NCBI GenBank assembly: GCA_029204225.1
Contig: CM055102.1
Location: 28,448,969-28,512,968, forward strand
DNA from: Diphasiastrum complanatum
Lineage: Eukaryota > Streptophyta > Lycopodiopsida > Lycopodiales > Lycopodiaceae
DNA length: 64,000 nt
Direction of reading: 5' to 3'
A program made the position numbers and the translations under genes. The notes beneath the pieces are model-generated. The model saw only the letters and a program-made list of their open reading frames with translations, did not search any database and was not told the origin of the DNA. Below are positions 12,201 to 27,200 of the stretch, in pieces (positions within the stretch are counted from its first letter, which is position 1; each line of letters opens with the position of its first letter).

Positions 12201-15200
12201 CAGGCCGGAAATCTTTTGTTGATGTTTTTCGCTGTCTTCGGTGGCAGCTTAAGTCGATAGTTAGTAGCAATATTCCGCTAAACTTAGTGGCCGCTTTCGC
12301 AAAGGAAATTTTTTTTAAGTGAATTTTTTGGCAACAGCTCATTAGACTTAGCCTTAGCAGACACTTACATACCTACATGGTAATGTGACCCATTCACTTG
12401 TTGGTTTTGATTCTCAAGGGGATTACCAGCTGATTATTGGGAAGCAGTTTATGTGTAGCTTGCCGAAGGCGCATCGTGCAGTTCTTTTTGTGTCCAGAGT
12501 GTCTCAGTTGTTGCTTCATTGCTATGATGTTGGTTCCTATACCTCAAGTGATTTATGCTTTATTACAGCAGTATGTTCATTTGGAACCTACATTTCTACC
12601 ACCATTACGTGATGTCAACCATCATATCGACTTGCTTCTTGGTTTCACTCCTTTCTTGTCCTCTTCGGATGCCTAGAGCCGAGCGTGATGATGTCCAGCT
12701 CTAGATTTTTGCACTTTTATGTCAGGGCCTTATTGTTACTAGTCATAGTCCTTTTGGTGCCCTTGTACTCCTTGTTGATAAAAAAGATGGGACCAAACGC
12801 CTTTGCATTGAATATCGAGCCTTGAACAAGTTAACTATTCGAACATAATATCTCATTCCTCATATGGATGACCTCTTTGATCAGCTTGGTACCTCCACGA
12901 TCTTTTTTGAAGTTGATCTTTGTTCCGGATACCATCAGATTAAGATGCACCCTTCTGATGAGTATAAGACTACTTTTTGTACTCACAATGGTCTTTATGA
13001 CTGTCGTACGGTTCCTTTTGGTGTCACTAATGGTCCACCCACATTTCACAATGTCATGAATAATGTTTTGTGTCCCCTTCTTGGTCGTTGTGTTTCCTAA
13101 TCCTCCTAGAGTGGGGTGGCCTCATAACCTTTTGCTCATCATTATCAACATAATTCATCATCATCAACATCATCGCCATCTTTGTTAGATTTCTATGCTC
13201 AGGACCAAATCAATTCAGTAATGAGCATCCTGAAAATTCCTGTCGAAGTTCGAATTCATCGAAGTCCGAAGTCCGACTTTATCGACTTTGACTTCTCCAT
13301 GTATATAATCAAAGTTAAACGACGTCGAAATATCCGACTTACATGCAAATTAGATGTTTAGCAAGTAGAAGATATTTGTAATATATCTTATGAGACTCTC
13401 AATCCAATTAATCAGAATTCTTCCTGTTGCCAGCGTTATCACGCTCAACTATCAAATGCATTTCTAATCGAGAATGGTTTTATTCCAAACTCGGCGGACT
13501 CGAATGTTTACTTCAAGTCAGTGTCGGATTTTTTCATTATCATCACTCTCTATGTAGATGATACATTACTATTCAGTAACAATTTGAATCTAATGAAGGA
13601 TACGAAATGCATGCTGGCCCAGGAGTACAAAATGATTGATATGGGTCCAGCTCGTTATTGTCTCGGAATCGAAATTTTCCGAATTCGACCCAACAGATTG
13701 ATTTTTATCAGCTAGCAAAGATATCTCAGCAACGTACTGGAAAAATATGGAATGACCAACTACAAATTGAGCTACTTTCCACTCGACCCTAGTCTCAAAT
13801 TATCGAAGGAACAATGTCCTCAAACCGAGGCAGAAACGGAGGAAATGAAGCACTATCTATTTCACTCCATCATCGGCTCACTGATGTATGCAATGCTCTG
13901 CACTCGACCAGACCTTGCATACTCGATCAGTTCACTCAGACCTACTTGTACATAGTCTTTATTATTACCAAAGCGGTTGCCAACTACAAAGGCAGTTGTA
14001 ATAAATGTAGCAAATAGCATTTAATGCTAATTAGATATTTAGCAAGTAGAAGATATTTGTAATATATCAATCTTATGAGACTCTCAATTCAATTAATTAG
14101 AATTCTTCCTGTTGCTAGCATTATCACGCTCAACTATCAAGATGAAGTTATCACTTCAAGCAATTGTACTCATTGTTGATATTAATCAGAGTGCAATTTT
14201 TGTCTCACTACTGTATTATTCATTTGCGCTTATCTGAATCATTCATCTTGAATATTTCTGCTGCCAATTGTGGCGCTTCCGATCCTACACCGCCCACTCT
14301 CGCTCAAGCTTCCGCTGCCAGCCATACTCTCGATTTTCGACAATCTTCACCCTCTGAGGCCTCATAAGACGAAGACCCCTCGCTTTCCTCATTTTCGTTG
14401 GCAGAGCTATTGAAGCTGCTCTCTAAATGCTGTTGAGCAGCTTGAGCTTGTGATGATGCAAATTGAGTCACGGGTCCAAGTAGAAATTTGCAGTTATTAG
14501 AAAGTATCCCATATAATAGATTGAAGGTTTGGGAGGTAACATAAATAGTAGATAGTACTAAGCACAATCTTTAGTGAAATTCAAGTAATCAATGATTAAA
14601 TTATGATTTATCAAGATTCAAGGAGCTTGCAAGGCTCAAGCCTACCCGATTGTGCAACAAACTCATGATGCAAGATGGCATATATGTCCTCCTCCTCTTG
14701 TGATAGGAGGTAAATTAGGAACCTTGGCGAGGTTGATCTCGTTAGGGTTTACCTAAAGTTTTCATGGTGATGGAACCAGATTGTTTCCATAGAGGATGCA
14801 ACACATTGGGCAATTGCATGGAAAGGCCTATGATTCCATCTGCTCTTCCACTTGGTCTTTACCTCTTAAATCTTGCAAATTAAGAAATAAATATCATTGA
14901 TTCAAATTGACCAATGATGAAGTTCAAACTTCAAGCTTGAGACTCGAGACGAAATTTGTAAAATGATAACGAAAGAAATCAGAACGTCCGAGGGGTTATA
15001 GTATTCCCAACTTAGTGTAGTGATCTAGTTGTGCACCCATCCTTTTTATAAACTTGTAGAGAAGGCCCATGGTGGATCCGTCTCTATCTGTGAATCGTAG
15101 AACAATGTGGAGTGGTTGCAAGCCAATGACAATGAACCTTGCCTCGTCCGAAAAGGCCGATGTCAAGATGATAGCTCAAATCTCTTGGATCAATCCACTG

Positions 15201-18200
15201 CACTTTAACCACAAGCTAGAAACAACCATTTTTCAGAGGGTGTAGTGTATCTTTAGGATTGCTCCAAGACAACAAATATGAACGCAAACATAAACACATA
15301 GGCTAAACAATCATCAATGCATCAAACGTCAAAGCAAGATCCAAATAAGGCTTAAGCTAGTTTCTAAACCCTAAACCCCAACGCTCAATGCACATGGCCC
15401 CATTGCCTAAACCCAAATTCTAGCATTGAGAATGAGACATCAAGAATGATGAATTAACTTTTAAGATCCAAATTTCAAAGTTCATAGTACATGCGCAAGA
15501 TCTTCGAACCCTCTATAAATTGCGAGGACCTTTGGTTTTTTGGGGACAAACCTCACCAAGAACTGTGCAATATTGCGATGACAAAGTTACGGTATTGTGC
15601 ACGCAAGCTGTGCGTGGTCTCCTAGGTAGCATCAGAGGCTTGCCATACCAAGCGACCAAGTGGTCACGGATCAGCCGGTTGCATAAACGCCTCTCCTGCT
15701 AGTCTAGACCCCTTGCTGGCCCATGGATCACATCTCCTTGTTCCTGGACAACAAACAAACCATCAGACAACAATTTATTACCATCATGTAAAACCTTTTT
15801 AAATCTAGAAACATGAAAAACAAGATGCACTTTACAAGTTTCAGGCAACGCTAAGTTATAAGAAACATCACTTATACTTTTGACAATTTTCCAGGGTCCA
15901 CAATAATGCGGAGTTAACTTCAACATTTGCCTATCTTGAGGGTCTTAGAGTCCCTAGGTACTTTGGAGAAACACCTTATCTCTTATCTGTTAGCGATACT
16001 CGACTTATTGAAAGTTTTTGGACAACAGTTATGACCGAACTTGAAGTCCAATTCAAAATGAGTAACATGGAGCATCTTGAAACGGATGGCCAAATTGAGA
16101 GACTTAACCAAACCTTGGTTGGTAGGTTGAGGGTATTTGCTGAGGGTAATCAAACTCAAGGGGAGAAATATTTGCCACTGTTGGAGTTTGCTTACAATGA
16201 TAAAAAGAATGTACATACAAAAGTTAGCCCTTTCAAGTTTAACTCTGGTTTAAGGCCGGCAAGCCCTGTTACAATAGGAATTCCTCAAAAAGTGCCTAGT
16301 GTGGCTAGTTTTCTAACTCAAATCAGTTTAATGCTTGAGCTGGCTAAGAGAAATGTGAGGCAAGCGATGGATCGAGCTAAGACATTTGCTTATCATAATC
16401 GTACGCTGAGCCATGAAATCTGAATACATGCTCGATAAACAAGCTAGCTAATCTAGACGCATCAATCTTTTCACTCGTTGGAATAAAATGATCCATCTTC
16501 GTGAATCTGTCAACCACAAAAAGTTACATAGGATCTGCTCATATGTCTTATCCACACCAAGATGATCGACACTAGGGTTATCATCACTATGAGAAAATCA
16601 GGAACAATCTACTTGTTTACTTGAATAATTTTGAAATTCGTTCTTAAATTTGTTTTAAAGGTCGCATTTTCCTACTTGGGGCTAATGAATGCTAATTTGT
16701 TTGGCAGGAGGGTGAAAGTTGTCTCCTTGCTGCTGCAGTATCACTTTGCAATCCTTTTGATTTGGTGATTGCTGATGAAGATTTTCGAAAGGGTTTTAAT
16801 AATGTTTATGACAAAAGTCTAGCAAAAGGTCTCCGCAATATTTTAAAGAGGTAAGCCTTGAGTATAACTAGGTCCACTTCGGTGCATCTAAAGTTCAATT
16901 TAGATAGTTTTTTGGAGCATAATTACTAGTTGGTACACTAGAGAATTCATTTTTTTGTCTTTCACTAACATGATAGAGACCCATCATTTGTGGCAATGCC
17001 CAAATATGCAAATTCCTCTGCATCAAATTAACAATTTCGTAGAAGCAATATGCTTAGCACATGAATCACTACATCTAAGAAAGAAGAAGATTGTAATTAA
17101 AGGCTTTTTCTTATGTGCTTTGATAATTATCCAGGGAATTGGCGTGTGTAAAAAAAAGCGTACTGCATGTCGATTTTCTTGTTTTTAAACCAAGTCATAT
17201 GAATCCACCATCAATTGACCTTTTTTTCTTCACTGATATGCTTGTATGAAGATGTCCTTTTGCCTTTCCTCCAATTGAATCTGACTATTCCAATCTGGCT
17301 GATTCATCCAATTCAAACCTAGTCGAATCGGTCATGCTGCCTTCGAACTGGTGGGTCGAGAACCAGTTTGAACTGGATTGAACCAATTTTTTTTTGTTGA
17401 TTTTCTAGGGTTTTTGAGTGAAAGGCCATTAGTAATGCCAAAAAAAACAATTGTAAAACAATTTACTATTCTGACATTTTGATTTCTTACAGAGTCCATA
17501 CAACTGGATTCAACTAGTTTAAGTTGAATGATGATATTTAGAGTTTAGAAGTGGATTGTTTGCTATCATAATTCACCATCTTGGCTATTGATTCTTCAGA
17601 CTGCTCTCAAGTCTCATATGATTCTTGACACCTATGGCATGTAGGAGTTAGGCTGGTGGACTAGGGACCTAGGTTTTGTGTTAAATCTTTCTTGCTCAAT
17701 TATTATTAAATTATTTGCATTAAAGTATGTTGTATCCTCTCTCTCTCTCTCTCTCTCTCTCTATCGTTTCAACTTTCACAAGAGTCACAGGACAGCGCCA
17801 AACCTCCTAGTCCAACTTGCTACTTCATAAATCATTAAAACTTAGCAGACCATAAAATCAATTGATAAAACTTCAAATACAAATTACAAGTAACAATCCT
17901 CAAGGGTCAAAATTCAAATCATTGTAAAACATAGAAACTGATGGTCAATGATGATATGAATCATATGATCAGTAATAATAAATGTCATCATGTCATCATG
18001 TGCACATAAATCTCATTAGAGTCAAGAGTCGAGGGTCAACTATTAGGAGTTAGGGCTTAGAAGACTAAAGTTTCAACTTTCAAGTAAGAACTGAGTATCC
18101 ACTATCTAGAAACTAGATTGTAGATACTAGTAAAACCTATCAACAACTAAGCCCAAGCGCCTACATCTCCTAGCTTTGAGCCCAAAAAGTAGGTGTTGCC

Positions 18201-21200
18201 AAGTCTTGTGTATGTATGCTCCTTTTGAGTATTAGGGATGATGTCCTCGTCAGAATCCAGATAGAGTGACAAATTTGGAGGCAGGATTCTCATCATCCCC
18301 ATCCTCATTCTCATCCTCATCATCACTTTCAAACCCCTCCTCCACATACTCCTGTTAGAAAATCGACTTGCCCATACAAGTAACCCAAGACAAGATTCCT
18401 ATTGTTGTTAGACAATAGTCATACACATGAGAGAGAACAACAATGATGAAGAGATGTACTCCAATTATGTCCCATTACAAATGAGGTAGGGCGCCAGCCT
18501 ACATATATACTTTCTCTAAACTATGTGTAAGGTAAAAAGCATAAAGCAAATAGCAAAAGACAAAAAGCTAATTGCTATAATTACTACCTATATTGGGTAA
18601 ACACCCAAGATGAATTTCTAAGTTGGCCTTCCATTAGTATGCTTGTTGGTAGCCACTTCTGGAGCTTCAACAACACCACGATCACTGATTGTCTTCCCCT
18701 ACCATCTCTTTTGTTTCATGTAGAGTTTCCTTTCCCTGTGAGTTAACCCTTCCATTTTGTGAGGAACCTTGTTCTGATTACTCTTGTAAATCCCTTCTTC
18801 ACCTTGTACCTGATTGCAAACAATTCCTAGTTGTATTGCCGAGCCTTACTCCTGAGACCTCGTTCAGCATGCATCAAGGTTCTTTCCCTTCCCGAACCTC
18901 AGTGATCTCCTATTACAAGACACAACTATTGCATCCTAGCAATCTGTGTATTTCCATGCTTCCTTGCATGTAATTATCCTCAACTTGCATGTGATAAACT
19001 CCCACCTGTATGTGATTGTCTTGTTGTACTTTCAATTGTATGCAAAGAGCTCCAATTTGGCCTTTATTTGGCCCCCAAAACCCTCCTCTAGCCAAAGTTA
19101 GGCCCTTCCCCTAGAAAATGAGCTCAAAAAATGAACTATTTCTTCTTTCTGAAGATATTTTGGCCTTCAAGTCGAAATTAACCAGTCGGACCCTTTCATG
19201 CATTTCATGATGAAGATTTTTATTGAAAAGGCCCAATGGCCCTTGAACTCCATTCAGCCCACTTGAGGCCTTGTTAGCTTCATCCAACGACCGATTTCGA
19301 TCTATTGGCCCATCGTCGTAGCATCTTCCACCGCATATCAAATAGAAGCCCGATCTAACGGTCTTCCTTGCTCTCCTGCGCTGAACTGGGGTCTTCCATG
19401 CGCTGACACAATAGCCTTCTCCTCCTCAGCGCGTGCGATGGCCCACAGGCCTCCTCTTCTCCTTCATTCTCCAAGCTTTTCCAGGTTCTCTCCAGCTATG
19501 GTTTCAAGTGTTGATTGATCCAACACTGTCAATCTCCATGGCCAGCCGCGGCCTCCTGGATGTTAACTCGCGCTGCCAGGGCGCCCTCCCATAGCCATTC
19601 ACAGATCCTAATAAGCTTATGTATGAAGAGATATCCAAGGTTTTTCCTCCTGAAACCCTGGCCTTCAATTTGCCTACCTGAGAAAGCTTGATCCAATGCC
19701 ACAATCTGTCAGCAGCTGTCCACGGCCCTCAGGCACCCTTTCTATCACACCTGGGTGCCCCTCTGTAGCCTTTTACAGATCCAGATTCCGTTCTCTATTG
19801 AAACAGAACAATGGTTTTTGCCTGAAAAACCCTAGCTCAAACAAAACCTCCATAGCTCAGAGATGAACTACTCTTCTGTTCCTTCATGGCTGTCAATGAC
19901 CTCATGCATACATGATCTAGCTGCTCCAGCGCCCTACTGTAGCCTTTCACAGTAGCAAAAAACAACCTCCTACAGTGCAAGATCCGCTTGTTTCTCCACC
20001 AAAACCTTGGTTGACAGTTTCAACCTTTCTTGCATGCTTTTGGAGCTGTTTTTGATTAAAATACTGAGAACACAATTGCTATGGTTGCCCTGTCTGTCCA
20101 ACCACCGTTGTCAGCTCTTCCCGGCACCAAAACGTTCTTCAATTCACTGAGAATTACTTCCGTTGTCAAACAAGTCCGGCGATCTCAGCCTGTAATCCAG
20201 CTTCAACAATCAATCTGCAGTTCTGGCAGCGATCCAACAGGCAGTAGCCAGATTCCAACAATATGATCAGTAAACCTGCAGGGAACAATAGCACTCTGAC
20301 AAGCAGCCTTCCAGTGATTTGTCCTCCAGCAAACAACCAGCAGCAATGATCTTCACAGAATTTCACCAAGATCTTCCCACGGATCCACGTTGTCCTCCTA
20401 GCAACGTTTACTCCATGCTTTGCTGTCCTACAGCAACCTGAAATATGAGGGAGATTCCATAATCTCCTCTTGCAGCTCAGTTTTTTTCCTTGTACACCAG
20501 ATCTTCTTCCACAAAGCTGCCACCATTGTAGTTGAAGATCAAACTTGAAAGCTGGCTAGGGACACCACCTGCATCTGTTTTTCTCCTTAAAGATGATGGC
20601 CAAATCAATTCCTTGTGAATTGATTTCGTTCATTGGAGTACCTCTTTGCTCTCTCGAATCTTGAACCACTCTCTGATACCATGTTAGAACACCGACTTGC
20701 TCATATAAGTATTCCTATTGTTGTTAGACAATAGTCATACACATGAGAGAGAACAACAATGATGAAGAGACGTACTCCAACTATGTCCCATTACAAATGA
20801 GGTAGGGCGCCACCCTACATATATACTTTCCCTAACCTATGTGTAAGGTAAAAAGCATAAAGCAAATAGCAAAAGACAAAAAGCTAATTGCTATAATTGC
20901 TACCTATTGGGTAGACACCCAAGATGAATTTCTAAGTGATAAAATCAAATCCTATTCTAGTAGTAGTGTGCCCACCTACATGTATGACAAAAAACAAATT
21001 TACTATAAATAGTAATGGCCCCTGTAATAGCACGTAGGCATGGCCAAACTAACACTAATTAATACTAAATGATAACATTAGGGGTACTAATGTAAACATT
21101 AACTCTAACAACTCCTCCATTGAGGACTGTGAATTTGATGATGCTTAGACTCATCATCGGAGTCATGAGCATGTCTACCAACGTTTGGATACCTAGTTTG

Positions 21201-24200
21201 AACCGGCGGTCTGAACCGCCCGATTCGATGGTACGAACTGTGTTCGAATCGGACTGGCCAGGCTCGAACCATCAAACCATTCAAACTGGTTTTAGGGTTT
21301 TTGTAATTTATTGAAATTTGACTCTTTTTGAGGATGGGGATTCATATTGCATAAACTTAGTAATAAGTATCAAGCTAAGTTGGGGATCTTTGTAAAGCTA
21401 GTTTGATGCATCAATTGTTGTGCAAAAAGTTTAAAGGACTGAGGATAGAAAAGTGAATCGTGATTGAAATTTGAGAAATTCTTCTATCATCCATGAAACT
21501 TCTCTTTGTGATGCTATTAGCTATCTCCTCTAGAGCTCAAATGACAAATAGTCCTCCAAAAGAGCACTCAATAACAGCCTACTACTATATTTATCGATGG
21601 CCCTTTTCATCACAAGAGCCAGAAACTTTTTATAGAACTTTACTTGTGGGTAGCTGAACTTTCAACTCTGGCTTTGTGAAAGTTGAAATAAAAGGATGAC
21701 CAAGTTTCAACTTTACTAATGATAATTGAAGGCTATGTAGTATGTAGTATGCTCTTCGTGTCAGTGGCCACATCATATCATTATTCATAGAATAAGTGTC
21801 TAGACTCTAGATCATAGAATCTAGATTCCAGATGCCTTATGCAACATGTATTGTTGATCATTGATTACAATTTACAACTTATAAATAACAAGTTAGCAAT
21901 TTATACAAAAATAAAAGCAAATGAATACAATTTCAAATTACTCATGAATGATGAACTTTGAAGTCACAAGTGACTTGTGAGTCGTTAGGCTCATGACATG
22001 ATTTTTTGGGTTTGAAGTCTGGACATTCAAGAAACAATAAGATAATCATGATTCAAATTTCATAATATCATATAGTGAAGTTAGTGAAATGTGATCACAA
22101 CTCACAACCGAGTTGGGATAAGTGACAATCAGAGTATATACTTCATACAATCATCAATGCCTGAATGCTAAATAGTCACTAAAGTGAGCACTCTAGCATC
22201 TAGTCTACTGTCTACCACTCCTAGAGGCTAGTAAACTGCATAGTGCAAAGTCTAATATAGATCTATGCTCGTCTCCTAGTCCTCCTTGGAAGCTGTCGTG
22301 TAGCACCACTAGGCTCCTCCTCATCATCACCAGAGTCATCATCATCATCATCATCACTTGAGGAACCATCATCCTTGGACTCTTCCTCAATGTACTCCTC
22401 CTTAGATGTATCTTCATCGGAGGACCTGATAAGCTCTTCTTCCTCAGTGGGAGATGGGCTAGAAGCATGCCTTCCACCCCTCCTGCATGCATGTGATGCT
22501 GAAGCCCACATGGTAGGTCCTGCAAAAAAGATATGGCCAATGGCAATGGTTACAATCTACAAGTCATAGCTTCGAAATTCAAACTTCCAACTTGGCACTT
22601 CCGCACTTGCCACTTACAAGTCGTTCCACTGTAGTATGTACATTACTTATAGGCTATAGTGGCTAGCCTAAAAGCAGTAGACTACAATATACTACTTAAT
22701 TTATTTGGAACTTTGAAGTTTTAAGTTGACATTTGTGGGGCCTTAAGCAATGGAGATAAAGCTGCAGTCAGTAGGGCCTCCTGGTGTAGGAAGGCATAAA
22801 TATCCTCCTCCTGTGATCTCGGTGGCAAAATACGTGCCACGTCAATCTCATTGGGATTCCCTGCAAAATTCAATGGAAATTTCAAGCATTAGGAGTCGCG
22901 ACTAATCATTTCAAGTTTCAACTATCAAGAGCCAACTTCCAAGAGCTTGGAGCCTGTCAAAGTCTAAATACAAATTACAACCTATTATCGTGTAGTATGT
23001 ACAAAATTCAAATTAGCAATTTGCAGTTTAAACTTTACCAGCAACCTTAAAGCAATTGCCTAGTTGATGTCTCTATATAAGGTAACACCTATTTGTAGCA
23101 AAACTTATGCTCTAAAGTTAGTGAGTGCAAGTTGGGTCCAAGGGACCAAGTTGGCATGCCATGTGGCATGAGACTCTAGTGGGAGGTGACACCTCACTAG
23201 TTACTATCTATGTAGAGGATTGATCCTCAAGGAGGCCCACACCCTCCCATCTCTCTAATCAAGCATTTTGAGTTCCTACTTTTGCTTTCTTGAGGTGCTT
23301 AAGATTTCCATGGCTTAAAATGCTTCCATAGCTAATTTCTTTCAAGCTTTCATTCTATGCATCTGTTATTGAGGTTAAGGCACTTCATAGATAGACCTAA
23401 AAGTTCATCATGGTATGAGAGCAGGTTGTTTAGCCTGTGATTTGTGAAACTTTGGAAACTTGTAGAGCCATTTTCCTTTTTCTGATTGAGGAGTTTAACT
23501 ACAAAGTGGGAGAACGTTTTGTTGGGTAATTAGTTTTCAGAACAGGAAGCATAGTTGGACTACTGGTGATAGGAGCACAACCATATCAAACTTTTTGGAT
23601 TCTGACAAATTTTCCAACAGTTGAACAGAGCAGCGTGTGGAGAAGTAAGGTGCACTTTTGTAGGGAGATTTGATCAAGGTGCTGAGTGGATCTTGTGCAA
23701 GGCATAGCAGGGCCATACTGTGAAGCAAAGACAAAAGCAAAAGTTGTTGGGTATTAGTCAAGTGGCATACCCTAGTTTGGGTGAAGCCCAAGTTTCCTGA
23801 AGCATCTCAATTCTTGAGTATTCTTCTAGATTCTCTTCTGTTTGATTGAAGAATCAATCATGGCTGGCCTAAGTTAGAAGTACTCAATAAGTCAAGCAGA
23901 TGGAACTAATCATAGGGTGTGGAAGTTTAAGATGCTGAACATTCTCATGGACAGTCATAGGTTCTGAGCCTATTCCAGATTCTGAAGATGAATTGAAGGA
24001 CTATATCAAGAGGGGATCAAAGGCACATCGGATTATCAACCTTTCTATGAAGGATAACATCATCCCTCACATAAGGGGTGGCATAGGACCCTCGAGAGGC
24101 CTGGAAGAGATTGAGGTCCATGTATAAGATTGTCAATACGGCTAGGGTCCTCTATTTGCAGAATAGACTATGTACAATCAGGATGGACTCTATTGATTCA

Positions 24201-27200
24201 AATGTTGATCACATTACGAAGATGAAGGATCTTCAGGATCAACTTGTTGCAGCTGGAGAGTGCATCCATGATAGTGACAGAGTTTGTATAGCTTTGAATA
24301 GCTGTCACGGCTATCTCATGAGTCTCTCAGTAAGGGAGAGACTTCCCTCATTTCATGAGTTATGTAGCCTGCTCATGCATGAAGAAGTGAGGAGGAAGAA
24401 CCTTTCTGAAAGGGAAGGTAATGATGAGGAGCATTTGCTTCAACAAAGAAGAAGCAGACCAAAGGCAAGAAAAAGGGCAAATTCAACGCTGGTAATTCAT
24501 CTCTTGGTCAACAAATGGGTCAAATGCAAGTTGTAGATTCTCAAAGTTTAGGTTCTTTATCTACACCTAAAAGAAAGGGTATTTGCAACTATTGCAGTAA
24601 ATATAGGGATTTTGCTTTTGAATGTCGTAAGAAGTAGAGTGAGCAAAAGAAAGGCACGAAGCAAACTGGTCACTTTGTTGAGAAGGATGCAAACAACAAT
24701 AATGAAGTCAATGGACGGTTTGAACTCTTTACTGTTGCATTGGCAACTCAGGCCACGAGTTCTGGTTGGTACATAGATTTTGGCACCTCGAAACACACGA
24801 CTCCACATTGAAAGTGGTCAGTTCTTTCGAAAAAATAAATTGTGGACATTGTGTGCGCCTTGGGAGCAACACATCAGGTCAAAGGCAAGGGCAATGTACC
24901 CGTGAAGCTTCCTTTAGGAGAAGTTAAGGTAATAAAGAATGTGCTATTTGTACCAGGGTTAGCCAAGAACCTGCTTTCAGTTGGGGCTATTACTAATCAA
25001 AATATCACTCAGTAGTGTTTGATGAATGTACTTGTTTAGTAAAGGACAATGAGCATAATCAAAAGATTATTGCCAAAGGATTGTAGGAGGGTGGTCTTTA
25101 TAGGTTGCATACTAGTATCCCAGAGCCAATGCTGCTATGAGTACTGATTAAGATAAGTTATGGCATGAGAGATATGGCCACCTAAGTTATCAAAGCCTAT
25201 AGGTCCTAAAGAAACATGATGTGGTAATTGGTTTACGCTCTATCAAGTTATGTAATATCGTTGTGAAGCATGTGCACTTGGAAAACAACAAAGAAAGAAG
25301 TTTCCTAAGAATGAAGCTGTTAGGGCAAAGCAAGTGCTTGAGATTGTACACTCAGATTTGTGTGGACCTATCCAAACTAGATCTGCAGGGGGGGGTTTCT
25401 ACTTCATGACCTTCATCGATGACTTTTCACTGAAGGTATGGGTTTATTTTTTGAAGCAAAAATCTGAGGCAATCAAGTACTTCAAAATCTTTAAGGGCTT
25501 TGGTTGAAACTCAAACAGGCAATAAGGTAAAGGTACTCAGATCAGACAAAGGTGGTGAGTACATATCAAAAGAGTTTATTGGTCTGTGTAACTCAAGTGG
25601 AATCAAGCGTCAGTTTGCTACTCTAGGTACTCCTCGACAAACTGGTGTTGCTGAAAGGAAGAACATGTCCATAGTTGAGTGTGCATGCAACATGCACAAG
25701 GCTAAGGCATTGCCAAACTCTTTCTGGGCTGAAGCTCTGTATACTGCTGTTTTTAATTGAACTTGAGCCCTATGAAAGCGGTGGAGGAAATTACATTGGA
25801 GGAGGCATATAGTAGCAATAAACCAAAGATGGGACTACTTCGGGTATTTAGATGTACCGCTTATGCACACATACCCAAGGATGACAAGAAGAAGCTAGAT
25901 GCAAAATTTGCCAGTTGCATATTCTTGGGTTACAATGAGGAAGCAAAGGCGTACATATTGTACAAACTTGAGACTAGAAAGAAGATTCTGAGTAGAGATG
26001 TTGCCTTTGATGAAGACCATGCACCTCAGGTGGAGGAGCATGAGAACAATGGTAAGAGTACAATATTGATTCGAGTAAGCAGGTCTCAAAGGAGCCCATT
26101 TAGGAGACTTTTTAGCCCCAACAACAAGAGCAAGTGCATGTTGAACAAGTGGAGGCAGAAAGGGCAAAGAGGGCTAGAGAGACACCTTGGGATACATGGT
26201 CACCATCAACTTCACTCCCCCTCCCAAGAGCTTACCAAGGTGGTATTGGCAAATAGTGAAATATGGAGGGCTCAGGGATGATGGAGGAAGGTGAATGTAG
26301 TAGGGAAGGTGCTAGGAGATCTTACATGAATGAAGTCAATGCAGTGAGAAAGTCGGGAGACCAACTTCACACTTATGTCATTGTTACGAGCACGTGACCA
26401 GTGCCGAACCCTAGAGAACACAGAAGGTCAGATACCACAGTCAGGGTCGTGTCCAACGTACACGACCAAGAGGGCAAGACAGTGTGAGTAGTGTGCCCCA
26501 GCACGGTCCATAGCCATGGCGGGCCTAACACAGTCTAGGGACCCTGTCAGCAGGACAGGGTCCCCGGTTGGGTCCCGACATGCAGTCGGCCACGTCAGTG
26601 CCACGTGGCCGACACTTGGCAGTATGCATGCTACCAGTCCTCACACTGGGCTAGGAGGGGCTTACTCTATATCAGGGAGTAGGCAAGGTTGGGTGGATCA
26701 GTTAGTGTTTGCCCTATTGTGGTGTTAGGACTTATTACACTGGTATCAGAGCCATCTCCATCTTTGGGAGCTTAGTAGCAACAATAGAGAAAGCTATCAG
26801 AAGATAGGAAATATTTCTCAGATTCCGAGAAAGAAATAGAGGAGGAGAATCGCTGTAGGAGCAGCTTTCAAACTCTTGATTTTTGCTGACAGTAGTAGGA
26901 TGTACAATTCCTTGTATAGGGTCAACGCTGGACAGGGAAGAGAAAGGGTGGAGATTCATCCCTGTTTTTAGAGATTTTTCAGAAGTTTGAGCCTCAGACT
27001 TTCTTGCTACAGATCAACGAGCAGGGTGCCATCGAAAATCCAGAATTTGGAAGTGTTTTTTGGCTTCAAATTTGGTTTTTTGGGACCAACTCAGATGCTG
27101 TTAGATCAGCGAGGGTAGGCAGCTATCAATCTCAGAGAGTTTTGCACTTATTTGGGTCCTTTGCCTCGTCTTTTGGAGCCCCACGTCTGCAATTAGATCA

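Larger units (their letters stand above)
18353..21110 (-). mobile_element. Non-autonomous LTR retrotransposon with target duplication ACTCC
   Basis: This 2.76 kb element begins TGTTAGAA and ends CTCTAACA, with ACTCC on both sides (18348-18352 and 21111-21115). Near-identical LTR sequence occupies 18353-18622 and 20682-20936, and the right LTR continues to 21110. A minus-strand primer site at 20671-20681 sets the orientation, so the right LTR is the 5' LTR. The 3' LTR (left) lacks about 170 bases of its beginning. The 2 kb interior has no gag or pol similarity in any frame, so it must rely on proteins of another element. It is inserted in repeat copy A. Confidence 0.8.

Noticed and set aside
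15366-15412. Interstitial telomere repeat
   Set aside because: Only one or two CCCTAAA-like words, which is too short to mean anything.
22205-22546. Met-rich minus-strand ORF
   Set aside because: It is the shadow of the Asp-rich exon at 22263-22520 in the neighbouring frame.
26741-26753. tRNA gene fragment
   Set aside because: TGGTATCAGAGC-type words here and at 12183, 20671, 23411 and 51638 are retroelement primer sites. No cloverleaf surrounds them.
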